Below, piece after piece: positions 49,725-58,359 of a DNA stretch of 64,000 nt. Origin of the DNA: Pelagibacteraceae bacterium (GTDB lineage: Bacteria > Pseudomonadota > Alphaproteobacteria > Pelagibacterales > Pelagibacteraceae). The number at the start of each line of letters is the position of its first letter. Position 1 is the stretch's first letter. The position numbers and the translations under genes were made by a program. The stretch spans positions 434,001-498,000 of the forward strand of contig JAGYIF010000001.1 of assembly GCA_018402735.1 (NCBI GenBank), given 5' to 3'. Under the pieces are notes generated by a model. It saw only the letters and a program-made list of their open reading frames with translations. It had not been told where the DNA came from and did no database searches.

Positions 49725-51395
49725 TTATTCTTGTCCTTCATCTTTAACGTCTACTAACTCAATGTCTGGAAACGTTGCCATAATTTTTTTATAAATTTCT
49801 GATTGTTTCATTTGTTCTATTAATTCAGCTTTTCTCTCGTTGTTTTTCTCATAAACAGTGGTTTCTCCCTCGTCTTTGGATAGAGAAATGATCCATCGCT
49901 TACCCGTCCATTCATTCAATTTGTTTGATATATTTTTTATAAAATCTTTAGATAAGTTTTCATTAAAAGAAATATCAATTTTTCCTTGTTCAAATTTTAC
50001 TAATCGCACATTTCTTTCAAGATCAAATTTTAACTCAATCTCTTTGTGCTTATTAGTTAAATCTAAAAGATCTTGAAATGACTGAATTAAATTATTTGTA
50101 TTTATCTCATTTAAAATTTCAGGCTTAATTTTAGGAAGTTCTTTTTTTTCTTGAATTGTATTTTTAATTTGAGTTTTAGAAATTAGCCCTTCTGGTTTTA
50201 TTCCTGAAGTATTTTCTATTTTTTCTTTATCTTCTTCATCATCATCAAAATCTGAGTTCTGCATAATAGATTGTGGATCTGGCATGTTTTTTAAATGTGC
50301 CAATCTAATAAGAAGCATTTGGAAAGATAAAAAAGGATTTGGCATAAAATTTAATTCCTCAATTCCTTTTAGGGTAAAATGCCAAAGCATCGATACGTAG
50401 GTTAAATCAACTTCATCTGCGATTTTTTTAATCTGCGCAGACTCTACTTCGGACACACTAAGGTCATTTTCAATGGTTCCTAGAGTTTTTGTTCGAGAAA
50501 TTAAATAAATAATTTCCAACATACTTTGTACAATTAATTTTGGGTCCGCTCCTATATTAAAAATATCTTCTGCCTCCTTAAGAGCTTCATGCTGGGAGCC
50601 TTTAACAATATGAGATAATAGCTCTATCACTCTTGTTTGATCTGCTAGACCTAACATATCTCTTACTTTTTCTTCAGTTATTTCTTGGCTCTGCAAATTA
50701 AAGGTAATAATTGCCTGATCTAAAATAGACAGTGCATCACGCACCGATCCTTCAGATGCTTTAGCAATAATGGCTAGGGCTTTATCATCAATTTTTGCAT
50801 TTTCTTTTTCCGCAATCCCTCTTAGGAATGTTTGCATTTCGTCCATTTTGATTCTTCTCAAATCAAATCTCTGGCATCTTGATAAAATAGTTACTGGTAT
50901 TTTTTTAACTTCTGTGGTTGCTAAAATAAATTTAAGGTGAGAAGGCGGTTCTTCTAAAGTTTTTAATAAAGCATTAAAAGCTTGCTTCGATAGCATATGT
51001 ACTTCGTCGATAATGAATACTTTATATTTTGCGCTAGAAGGCAAATACTGAGAAGAGTCTAAAATTTCTCTTATGTCATCAATTCCTGTTTTGGAAGCAG
51101 CGTCCATCTCCAAAATATCCATATGACTGGAATCAATGATGGCCTGACAATGACAGTATTCATCTTTGGAACATTTTTCATCTGTTCCAAATTTCTTGTT
51201 GCAGTTAATAGCTTTTGCAATAATCCTGGCTGTTGTAGTTTTTCCAACACCTCTAATTCCAGTTAATAAATATGCGTTAGGAATTCTATCCATCTTAATG
51301 GCGTTTTGTATCGCAATAGCCATGGACTCCTGACCAATTAGCTGGTCAAAATTTTGTGGTCTATATTTAAGTGACAAAACTTTTCGATTATTCAT
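49725..51395 (-). CDS. dnaX: DNA polymerase III gamma/tau subunit
   Basis: 556 residues; clamp-loader ATPase. Walker A GIRGVGKTTT, zinc-binding Cys cluster (CNKKFGTDEKCSKDEYCHC), Walker B IIDEVHML and sensor-1/SRC motif SRCQRFDLR are clear in the first 220 residues. Domain III ends near 370, followed by a linker and a short tau-like C-terminus. Starts nine bases after the SRP RNA on the same strand. Confidence 0.96.
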   Translation of the reverse strand: MNNRKVLSLKYRPQNFDQLIGQESMAIAIQNAIKMDRIPNAYLLTGIRGVGKTTTARIIAKAINCNKKFGTDEKCSKDEYCHCQAIIDSSHMDILEMDAASKTGIDDIREILDSSQYLPSSAKYKVFIIDEVHMLSKQAFNALLKTLEEPPSHLKFILATTEVKKIPVTILSRCQRFDLRRIKMDEMQTFLRGIAEKENAKIDDKALAIIAKASEGSVRDALSILDQAIITFNLQSQEITEEKVRDMLGLADQTRVIELLSHIVKGSQHEALKEAEDIFNIGADPKLIVQSMLEIIYLISRTKTLGTIENDLSVSEVESAQIKKIADEVDLTYVSMLWHFTLKGIEELNFMPNPFLSFQMLLIRLAHLKNMPDPQSIMQNSDFDDDEEDKEKIENTSGIKPEGLISKTQIKNTIQEKKELPKIKPEILNEINTNNLIQSFQDLLDLTNKHKEIELKFDLERNVRLVKFEQGKIDISFNENLSKDFIKNISNKLNEWTGKRWIISLSKDEGETTVYEKNNERKAELIEQMKQSEIYKKIMATFPDIELVDVKDEGQE

Positions 51396-51404
51396 AACAT
51401 TTAC

Positions 51405-51499
51405 GGGGAACTGAATAACAACCTGAAAAATTTACGGTACGGCTGCTTTCTTTCGAATCTGACCGGATTAGCGCAACATCCACCTGCTACCAATTCCCC
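51405..51499 (-). ncRNA. ffs: signal recognition particle RNA (4.5S type)
   Basis: Minus-strand RNA whose ends pair (GGGGAATTGG with the complementary ...TTCCCC end) and which contains the conserved domain-IV loop: GGTCAG, ATTCGAAAG (tetraloop region) and AAAGCAGCC, the Ffh-binding core. About 95 bases, a minimal bacterial form. It lies directly upstream of dnaX, a common alphaproteobacterial position. Confidence 0.9.
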
Positions 51500-51551
51500 A
51501 AGGCAATAGTATAACAAGATAGAAAAAAAACGATAGGAAAGATTCTGTGTA

Positions 51552-52394
51552 TTATTTTTTGTAGCGGAATTTATCTGCTACATAAATCCCTAAAATATCT
51601 AATTTTTTAGTGTATTTTTTTAATTCGTAAATAGATTGTTTTACAAATTTATTTTCTGCATGACCTTCGATATCTAAATAAAAGATTGTTTGCAAAAACG
51701 TATTATTAACCGAAAAACTCTCTAGCTTTGTTAAATTAACATTATTTTTTGCAAATCCACCCAGTGCCTTAAAAAGGGCTCCTGGGGTACTTTTGATCAT
51801 AAATATGCAGCTGGTGATAAATTTTTTTCCTTTAATAAATTTAGGAAATTTATGATTTTTTTTCATTATTAAAAATCTAGTAGTATTTCCTTTCCTATCT
51901 TCAAAATATTTCTTCAAAATATTTAAATTATAAATTTTTGCTGCTAACGATGATGCTATTGCTGCTTCAGAGGTACTGTAATTTTCCGAAATATATTTTG
52001 CTGATCCAGCTGTATCTGCTGCAACGATTGAAATTAATTTATATTTATTTAAATTTTTTTGACATTGTCCAATTGCTTGAGCATGACTTCTAACAAACTT
52101 AATATCCTTTAATTTAACTCCTTTATTAGCAAGTAAGCAATGCTCAACTTTATGAAAATATTCTCCAATTATTTTTAATTTATACTTTGGAAGTAAATAA
52201 TGGATATCTGCAACTCGTCCTGCTAAAGAATTTTCTATTGGTATAACTGAAATAATATTATTATTTTTTTTGCATATTTGAAAAACATCTTCAAAAGTTT
52301 TGCATGGAACAACTTCTAAACTTCCAAACATTTTGGTTGAAGCCAAATGAGAGTAAGCTCCCAATTCTCCTTGAAATGCTATTTTATTTTTCAT
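51552..52394 (-). CDS. pheA: prephenate dehydratase
   Basis: 280 residues; prephenate to phenylpyruvate for phenylalanine. N-terminal catalytic domain with IAFQGELGAYSH (4-15), IPIENSLAGRV and RKGNTTRFLIM (ESRP/GNTTRF-type motif), then an ACT regulatory domain (about 190-275; STPGALFKALGGFAKNNVNLTKLES) that binds phenylalanine. No chorismate-mutase domain, as is normal in alphaproteobacteria. It overlaps kdsB by 11 bases. Confidence 0.94.
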   Translation of the reverse strand: MKNKIAFQGELGAYSHLASTKMFGSLEVVPCKTFEDVFQICKKNNNIISVIPIENSLAGRVADIHYLLPKYKLKIIGEYFHKVEHCLLANKGVKLKDIKFVRSHAQAIGQCQKNLNKYKLISIVAADTAGSAKYISENYSTSEAAIASSLAAKIYNLNILKKYFEDRKGNTTRFLIMKKNHKFPKFIKGKKFITSCIFMIKSTPGALFKALGGFAKNNVNLTKLESFSVNNTFLQTIFYLDIEGHAENKFVKQSIYELKKYTKKLDILGIYVADKFRYKK

Positions 52395-53109
52395 TATACA
52401 ATAATCGAATTTTATCTAAATCTTCCTGTGTATCAACACCTAGTGGATGGTCTTTTATAAAACCTACATGAATTTTAATATTGTTATCCAGAGCTCTCAT
52501 TTGCTCTAAACTTCTTTCTAGCTCATTTTTTGTTTTGTGCAAACCAACATATTTTTTCAAGACGGGGTATTGGTACGCATAAATACCAACATGATGATAA
52601 ATATAATTGGTTTTTTCATCTTTTTTTCTAAAAAAATCTTTTGCTAAAGAAAAATAATCTGTGCTTATTTCACTTTTAGTCTCAACTTTAACTACATTAG
52701 GATTAGCTATATCTTGTTTTTCAAGATTGCTCGCAAGTGTCGCCATGGCTGCCGATTCTGCTTTCATAAAATTTAGCAAATAATTAATAGCATCGGGATT
52801 TATCAACGGCATATCGCCCTGCACATTTATAATTACATCTGGTTTTAAATTTAAATTTTCGGCAGCCTCAAAAATTCTGTCGGATCCATTTGTATGATTA
52901 TTGCTAGTAATGATACTTCTTCCTCCTTGTTTGGTAATAACGTCTGCTATTTCCTTATCAGATGTTGCAACAATAACTTCTTCTATATTGCTTTTTTTTG
53001 CCTGCTTCCAAACATGAACAATCATGGGTTCTTTTTTTATTAATAATAAAGGTTTATTTGGCAATCTTTTTGCATTTAAATGACTGGGGATAATAATTAT
53101 TGTTTTCAT
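52384..53109 (-). CDS. kdsB: 3-deoxy-manno-octulosonate cytidylyltransferase
   Basis: 241-residue CMP-Kdo synthetase activating Kdo for lipid A decoration. IPSHLNAKRLPNKPL (7-21), INVQGDMPLI and GIYAYQYPVLKKY fit the family. It complements KdsD at 3451-4422. The cytochrome c (divergent)-kdsB-pheA order is conserved in alphaproteobacteria. Confidence 0.95.
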   Translation of the reverse strand: MKTIIIIPSHLNAKRLPNKPLLLIKKEPMIVHVWKQAKKSNIEEVIVATSDKEIADVITKQGGRSIITSNNHTNGSDRIFEAAENLNLKPDVIINVQGDMPLINPDAINYLLNFMKAESAAMATLASNLEKQDIANPNVVKVETKSEISTDYFSLAKDFFRKKDEKTNYIYHHVGIYAYQYPVLKKYVGLHKTKNELERSLEQMRALDNNIKIHVGFIKDHPLGVDTQEDLDKIRLLYNEK

Positions 53110-53199
53110 ATAATTAAAAACTTAAATACTGCGACATCTATAACTTTATTTTATACTCTAAAACTTACTCAAAATACTATATGATTTAATTTAACAATT

Positions 53200-53745
53200 A
53201 TGGATAGTTTTGAATTTAATAAAATTGCAGCGGCAGTTCTAGTTACTATTTTATTAATAATCGGGATTAAAGAAATTTCAGATATTATTTTTCATGTAGA
53301 AAAACCACAACAGTCCGCATACAAAATTGCAGGTGTGGATTTAAAAACAGAGACAAATTCAGAAACTACAAAAAAAGACGAGCTGCAACTTAATCTCATT
53401 ACTCCATTGCTAGCATCTGCAAGTATTGACGAGGGTGCAAATCTTTTTAAAAGATGTGCAGCTTGTCATGTTGTAGAAAAAGGTGGGGCCAATAAAGTTG
53501 GTCCTGGCCTGTGGAATATTGTTAATAACAAATCTGCTGCCAGCGAGGGTTATAAATACTCAGCAGCTCTTCAGGCTTATGGTAAAAACTGGACATTTGA
53601 AGCGCTTAATAAATTTTTATACAAACCCACACAATACATCAAGGGAAACAAAATGGGTTTTGCTGGATTAAACAAAGAAAGTGATAGAGCAAACATTATC
53701 GCTTTTTTAAATAGCAAAAGTGATTCTCCAGCTCCCTTAAAATAA
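53200..53745 (+). CDS. membrane-anchored cytochrome c (CycM type)
   Basis: 181 residues: an N-terminal helix (about 12-28) anchors it in the inner membrane, a Lys/Thr-rich linker follows and a class I cytochrome c domain starts near residue 75. Haem motif CAACH in FKRCAACH; the distal Met ligand is in GNKMGFAGL. It likely carries electrons from the bc1 complex to terminal oxidase. Divergent from kdsB with a 90-base gap. Confidence 0.9.
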   Translation: MDSFEFNKIAAAVLVTILLIIGIKEISDIIFHVEKPQQSAYKIAGVDLKTETNSETTKKDELQLNLITPLLASASIDEGANLFKRCAACHVVEKGGANKVGPGLWNIVNNKSAASEGYKYSAALQAYGKNWTFEALNKFLYKPTQYIKGNKMGFAGLNKESDRANIIAFLNSKSDSPAPLK

Positions 53746-53785
53746 TATCTAAATAATTAATTTATTATATAGTTTAGATTTACTA

Positions 53786-55255
53786 ATGAACTTTTCTGAT
53801 ACACGCTTACTTGTAAGTAAAAAGTCTTTAGGTATGGCTTTATTCGGTTTTTCAGCTGGTTTGCCTTTGCTTCTAATTTTTTCCACTCTATCTGTCTGGT
53901 TAGTAAAAGCAGGCGTAGAAAGAAGTACTATTACTTTATTTAGCTGGGCTGGTTTTGCTTATTCATTTAAATTTTTATGGTCTCCCATAGTTGACCATTG
54001 TAAATTGCCTTTTCTTTCTAAAATTGGTCATCGAAAAAGTTGGCTTTTATTATCTCAAATTCTCATCATTATATCTATTTTTATGACCTCCTTCACGGAT
54101 CCAAGTAAAAATTTATTTTATACAGCAATAGGAATAGTTTTAATTGCGTTTGCTAGTGCAACTCAGGACATTGTTATTGATGCGTTTAGAATAGAATCTG
54201 AAACAATCAAAAAACAAGGTGCGTTATCATCGATGTACCTTGCTGGGTACAGAATAGCGATGATTGTCTCTGGTGCTGGAAGTTTGTGGTTAGCTGCGTA
54301 TTTTGGTGTTGAGAGCTACAATGTCGAAACTTGGAAAAATGTATACCAAATTATGGGCTGTCTCATGCTAGTTGGTGTATTTGCAACTCTAACATCTAAA
54401 GAACCAATTATTATAAAGAAAAAGATAACTCATTCTCAAATTAATTTTGTGCTTGTTTTGGTATTGTCTATTATTACTTTTTTTCTTTCTTATAGTTATT
54501 TACCAAAAATAATCACTGAGAATTCTGTATTATTGGGTGCATTAGAAAATGTTTTAAAAGTATTTATTTCTTTAGCAGCTGCAATATTTGTTCTAATTTT
54601 TTTTAGCAAAATTAATTTTATTTCTATAGATAAAGCTAGGTTAGCCTACATTGAACCTATTAGTGAGTTTTGCCATAGATACAAAAAAGTCGCTTTATTT
54701 ATTTTGATTCTAATTGGCTTGTATAGAATTGCCGACATTGTAATGGGCGTCATGGCGAATGTATTTTATTTAGAAAAAGGTTACCAAATCACAGAGATTG
54801 CAACCTATTCAAAATTTTTTGGACTGTTTGCGACCATACTGGGTGGCTTTCTCGGCGGACTCTATTCCATGCGCAAAGGTGTTATTCAAAGTTTGCTAGT
54901 TGGCGCCATTATCGCAGCCTTGAGTAATGTTTTGTTTGCTTGGTTAGCAGTTACGGATATTAATATTATATTTTTAATAGCCGTAATTATTGCAGACAAT
55001 ATTGCTAGCGGATTTGCTGGTGCATCTTTTGTAGTTTATCTTTCTTCGTTAACATCTGTAAAATTTACAGCAACCCAATATGCCCTGTTTAGTTCTATAA
55101 TGCTATTTATTCCAAAATTAATTGCGGGATATGCTGGATCGATGGTTGATTCAATCGGATATCCATTCTTTTTCATATTTACGGCTATTTTGGGAGTTCC
55201 AGTTTTATTTTTAATTTATTTAATTAAAGACATGCCCTCGAAAAAAAGAAGTTAG
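53786..55255 (+). CDS. ampG: AmpG-like major facilitator (muropeptide) permease
   Basis: 489 residues with 12-14 membrane helices. The first helices carry FGFSAGLPLLLIFSTLSVWL and FSWAGFAYSFKFLWSPIVD, the AmpG signature (LPY..KF.W.P..D); MKK-type loop GHRKSWLLL follows. AmpG imports anhydro-muropeptides for cell-wall recycling; related MFS proteins carry acetyl-CoA, so the function is likely but not certain. It lies 41 bases after the cytochrome gene. Confidence 0.85.
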   Translation: MNFSDTRLLVSKKSLGMALFGFSAGLPLLLIFSTLSVWLVKAGVERSTITLFSWAGFAYSFKFLWSPIVDHCKLPFLSKIGHRKSWLLLSQILIIISIFMTSFTDPSKNLFYTAIGIVLIAFASATQDIVIDAFRIESETIKKQGALSSMYLAGYRIAMIVSGAGSLWLAAYFGVESYNVETWKNVYQIMGCLMLVGVFATLTSKEPIIIKKKITHSQINFVLVLVLSIITFFLSYSYLPKIITENSVLLGALENVLKVFISLAAAIFVLIFFSKINFISIDKARLAYIEPISEFCHRYKKVALFILILIGLYRIADIVMGVMANVFYLEKGYQITEIATYSKFFGLFATILGGFLGGLYSMRKGVIQSLLVGAIIAALSNVLFAWLAVTDINIIFLIAVIIADNIASGFAGASFVVYLSSLTSVKFTATQYALFSSIMLFIPKLIAGYAGSMVDSIGYPFFFIFTAILGVPVLFLIYLIKDMPSKKRS

Positions 55256-55292
55256 TTTTACAAATTATAACTTAAGTGCTACACAATTTTTC

Positions 55293-55670
55293 ATGAAAAA
55301 AATAATTCTTATTCTAATAAGTATGCTGGTAATGTCTGTTAGCAGTTTTGGAGCAGAGTTAAAAACAATAACCAAAAAAGAATATCTGGATAATAATATA
55401 AAAAGATTAGAGCAAGAATTTGATGCTGTTGATACAAATAAAGATGGCAAAGTTACTCCTGAAGAACAAAAGGCTCATAAAGCAAGAATTGATGAAGCTA
55501 GAAAAATAGATCAAGAGTTAGGAAAATTAGCCGATACTAATAAAGATGGTAAAATTTCTGATGAAGAAAGAGAGATATTGTTAATTTCTATGGATACAAA
55601 TAAAGATGGGGTTGTAACACTTCAAGAACAAAAAGATTATTTGAAAAAAATTAATTCAAAAAATAACTAA
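55293..55670 (+). CDS. secreted EF-hand calcium-binding protein
   Basis: 125 residues with a signal peptide (MKKIILILISMLVMSVSSFGA). Three EF-hand loops, each DTNKDGxVT/IS type: DTNKDGKVTPEE, DTNKDGKISDEE and DTNKDGVVTLQE. Periplasmic calcium binding is expected; a fourth hand is absent. Role unknown. It converges on a TauE/SafE permease with a 4-base overlap of ends. Confidence 0.85.
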   Translation: MKKIILILISMLVMSVSSFGAELKTITKKEYLDNNIKRLEQEFDAVDTNKDGKVTPEEQKAHKARIDEARKIDQELGKLADTNKDGKISDEEREILLISMDTNKDGVVTLQEQKDYLKKINSKNN

Positions 55671-56419
55671 AATATATTTTTAATAATAATTATTGATCCG
55701 CTAATTAAGAGCATGTAATTAAAAAGGTTTTTAAAAGTATTTTCACTCAAAATTTTTCTTAAATACTTTCCTGTCTGTACACCTAAAAAAATTGGCATAC
55801 ATGCTATTATTGAAAATAACAAACCCTGATTATCAATCATTGAATAGCTATAAAAAAGAATAAAAAGACAAAAAGAATAAAAAAAAAAGGTTAAACCCAT
55901 AAATTGAATTAGTTTTTCTTTTTTAAATTGTAAGGACTGAATCAAAAATATAAATGGCATAACATAAATACTAGTCATACCAGCTATAGTCCCATTAATC
56001 ACTCCAATTGCAGATTGTACTGTGAATGAATTATAATTTTTAAATGTTATTATTTTTTTTAATAAAACTAAAGATGAATTTGTAATAAGCAACCCGGCTA
56101 TTATTAATAAAATTATTTTTGAACTAGCTGCCCTTAAAATAAAAAATCCAGGTACAACAAATATAATAGAGGAAATTAAAAAAAATTTAGTTTGATTATA
56201 AATAGACTGTAAATGTTTACCATCCAATAACTGGTATAAATTAGTTAAAATCATCGGAATTAAAATAAAAGAAATTGAATCTTTAATATCATAAAAAAAA
56301 GATAACAATGTCAGTATGACCGCTGGCAACCCTACACCTATAATTCCTTTGACCAGACCACCTATAAAAAAAATAAATAAGGTAATAAAAAAAAGATGAT
56401 TTAACTCTGCAAATTCCAT
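55667..56419 (-). CDS. TauE/SafE family membrane permease
   Basis: 250 residues, about eight membrane helices. Starts with FFIGGLVKGIIGVGLP, the typical TauE/SafE GGxxGGxxGxG-type start, and has a second-half repeat GVINGTIAGMTSIYVMPFIF. Members export sulfite or organosulfonates or take up related anions; the substrate cannot be read. The pseudogene of a small membrane protein lies just upstream on the same strand. Confidence 0.85.
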   Translation of the reverse strand: MEFAELNHLFFITLFIFFIGGLVKGIIGVGLPAVILTLLSFFYDIKDSISFILIPMILTNLYQLLDGKHLQSIYNQTKFFLISSIIFVVPGFFILRAASSKIILLIIAGLLITNSSLVLLKKIITFKNYNSFTVQSAIGVINGTIAGMTSIYVMPFIFLIQSLQFKKEKLIQFMGLTFFFYSFCLFILFYSYSMIDNQGLLFSIIACMPIFLGVQTGKYLRKILSENTFKNLFNYMLLISGSIIIIKNIF

Positions 56420-56439
56420 AATATCAGGTTAGAAACATT

Positions 56440-56805
56440 CTACTCTATTTCATTAATTAATAATTTGATTTTTCTAAAATCAAATTTGTCGTTACTATTT
56501 TTTCTAAATACAATGACGAATAGTGGGGCTAAAGTCACGAAAGTAAAAGACCAAAATAATAGTACGTTAAAAATCCAAGCTGGAAATAGATGAGTATCAA
56601 ATAACAGACCAATTAAAATATTTTGTTAAAACTCAAATCTAGAAAGAGCATTAATAGGTAAGCAAACCACGACCATAACTAATATAGAAACCTGTTCATT
56701 TGCATCTTCACTATACATACCATAAAAAAAACCGAAAATACTGCAGGCCAAAATTAAAATTGATTTTTTTTTTTTTAAATTTAGTTTGTCTGTAATGATT
56801 ATCAA
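56440..56805 (-). pseudogene. membrane protein gene interrupted by one stop codon
   Basis: The minus-strand frame from TTG 56805 encodes a basic start, a helix (SILILACSIFGFFYGM), then VSILVMVVVCLPINALSRFEF, an in-frame TAA at 56626-56628, and continues in the same frame QNILIGLLFDTH..., a second helix (NVLLFWSFTFVTLAPLFVIVF) and a natural end at 56440. Both halves have a membrane-protein composition, so a nonsense mutation (or a sequencing error) in a gene of about 121 codons is likely. The start is uncertain and overlaps the zinc-ribbon gene; a run of 13 A lies near it. This accounts for most of the 56420-56794 gap. Confidence 0.6.
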
Positions 56806-57211
56806 TTGTAAATGTAAAAAATATGCATTTAATATTCCTGACGATGTGATTTCAAAAGAAGGTCGGGTCGTTCAGTGTGGATTTTGTGATGAACAATGGC
56901 TTCAAAAAAGTATTGAAAAAGAAGACGTTTCAGACATGGTACTAAATTCTGAAATCCCAATACCAATTAAAAATACAAATCAAATAAAAAAAAATATAAC
57001 AAGCAAGAGGGGTGATAATTTTTATTCTACTATCTTTACTCTACTATTGTTTATCTTGGCTTTAGTAGCTGGAGTTTTTTTTAACAGGAATTTAATATTA
57101 TTGAACTTCCCATTTCTTTCTGGATTCTTTGAAGCATCTGATATTGTTAAAGAAATAATTATGCAAATTATAAATTGGGCTACAGAATTTGCTCAAAACT
57201 TATTTAAATAA
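56795..57211 (+). CDS. MJ0042-type zinc-ribbon membrane protein
   Basis: 138 residues from ATG 56795 (an in-frame TTG at 56786 would add three). The N-terminal ribbon MIINCKCKKYAFNIPDD...VVQCGFCDEQW follows the MJ0042 family found in alphaproteobacteria, with Cys pairs CKC and CGFC; a charged middle and one C-terminal membrane helix (about 77-95). Possible regulatory or redox-sensing role. It overlaps antisense to the start of the upstream pseudogene. Confidence 0.85.
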   Translation: MIINCKCKKYAFNIPDDVISKEGRVVQCGFCDEQWLQKSIEKEDVSDMVLNSEIPIPIKNTNQIKKNITSKRGDNFYSTIFTLLLFILALVAGVFFNRNLILLNFPFLSGFFEASDIVKEIIMQIINWATEFAQNLFK

Positions 57212-57212
57212 A

Positions 57213-57962
57213 ATGTCTAAAATCTTAACTTGTGTCAATCAGGTTGGTAATATTTTTAAAGAGGCGACTACGAGATCAGAAATGATTTCTCAAATTTTAT
57301 ATGGTGAAAAGTTTTGTGTAAGAAAATCAATAGGTAGGTTCTATAAGGGTTATTGTATTTTTGATAATTATCCTGGATTTGTTTTAAAAAAAAATTTTAA
57401 AAAAATAACTACTAAAAATAATTATAGAATAAAAGCAAAAGAGACTTCTCTTTATCAAGGTAACATAAGTTTTAAAAAAACAAATAAAAAACTTTTATTT
57501 AACTCAAAAGTTTCTATTTTGAAAAAAGATAATAATTTTATAAAAATAAATAAATTTTGGATTAAAAATAATTCTATAAATAAAATAGAATATAAAACTA
57601 ATAATTTTTTAGACAAGATTTCTTACTTCCTAAAAACAAAATATTTGTGGGGTGGAAATACAGTTAAAGGCATTGATTGTTCTGGACTAGTTCAAGAATT
57701 GTTTAAAAGTATAAATAAAAGATGTCCTAGGGATAGTAAAGATCAAATGGTTTTTTTTAAAAAAAATGTATCTTTACTTAATATTCGTAAAGGAGATTTG
57801 TTATTTTGGAAAGGCCATGTTGCAATAGCTATTAATCAAAAAAATTTAGTTCATGCTTATGGTCCTAAGAAAAGAGTTGTTATCATGCCTATTAAGAAAA
57901 CTATTAAAATTCTATTGATAAAAAATAATCTCAAAGTTTTAGCTATCAAAAGACCCTTGTGA
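57213..57962 (+). CDS. NlpC/P60 family cell-wall endopeptidase-like protein
   Basis: 249 residues. The N-terminal half contains bacterial SH3-like segments; the C-terminal NlpC/P60 domain (about 143-235) has the catalytic Cys in GIDCSGLVQ, His in KGHVAIAI and the third polar residue in NLVHAYGP. It hydrolyses gamma-D-Glu-diaminopimelate links in peptidoglycan fragments. No signal peptide is seen, so it may act on recycled muropeptides in the cytoplasm. Unusually Lys-rich. It overlaps the next start by GTGA. Confidence 0.85.
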   Translation: MSKILTCVNQVGNIFKEATTRSEMISQILYGEKFCVRKSIGRFYKGYCIFDNYPGFVLKKNFKKITTKNNYRIKAKETSLYQGNISFKKTNKKLLFNSKVSILKKDNNFIKINKFWIKNNSINKIEYKTNNFLDKISYFLKTKYLWGGNTVKGIDCSGLVQELFKSINKRCPRDSKDQMVFFKKNVSLLNIRKGDLLFWKGHVAIAINQKNLVHAYGPKKRVVIMPIKKTIKILLIKNNLKVLAIKRPL

Positions 57963-58243
57963 CCAATCTCATTTCTAAAAAAATAATAATTACTGGTACC
58001 GTCCAGGGTGTTGGTTATAGGCGTTGGTTGCAAAAAATATGTAATGATAATGGTGTTATTGGATGGGTTGCTAATAAAAAAGATGGTGATGTAGAAGCGT
58101 TTTTTTTTAAAGTGGGTGGCGAAATATTTAAAAATATTTTATCAGAGTGTTTTTTGGGACCAAAAAATTCTTGTGTCACTAATATCCTTGTTGACGATTT
58201 TGAAGAGGAAATAACATCTAATAATTTTGAAATTAGATCATAG
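57959..58243 (+). CDS. acylphosphatase
   Basis: 94 residues with GTG start overlapping the NlpC stop. The signature GTVQGVGYRRWL contains the catalytic Arg and GWVANKKDGDVEA the catalytic Asn. Hydrolyses acyl-phosphate bonds. Length and motifs are standard. Followed by a 116-base gap before the helicase. Confidence 0.9.
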   Translation: MTNLISKKIIITGTVQGVGYRRWLQKICNDNGVIGWVANKKDGDVEAFFFKVGGEIFKNILSECFLGPKNSCVTNILVDDFEEEITSNNFEIRS

Positions 58244-58307
58244 TTTTCAAAATTCACTCAAAACGAGAACATTTTTTTAATTGATTCGGTCACCCTTTAT
58301 GCCTACT

Positions 58308-58335
58308 TTGTTCTTCGACCAAATCTAAATATAGT
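58308..58335 (+). promoter_or_regulatory. candidate helicase promoter
   Basis: TTGTTC (58308-58313), 16 bases, TATAGT (58330-58335): a good -10 and a poor -35, ending 24 bases before the ATG at 58360. The inverted GACC motifs nearby may be coincidental. Confidence 0.35.
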
Positions 58336-58359
58336 GGGTCAAAAAATTTTAGACCATAA

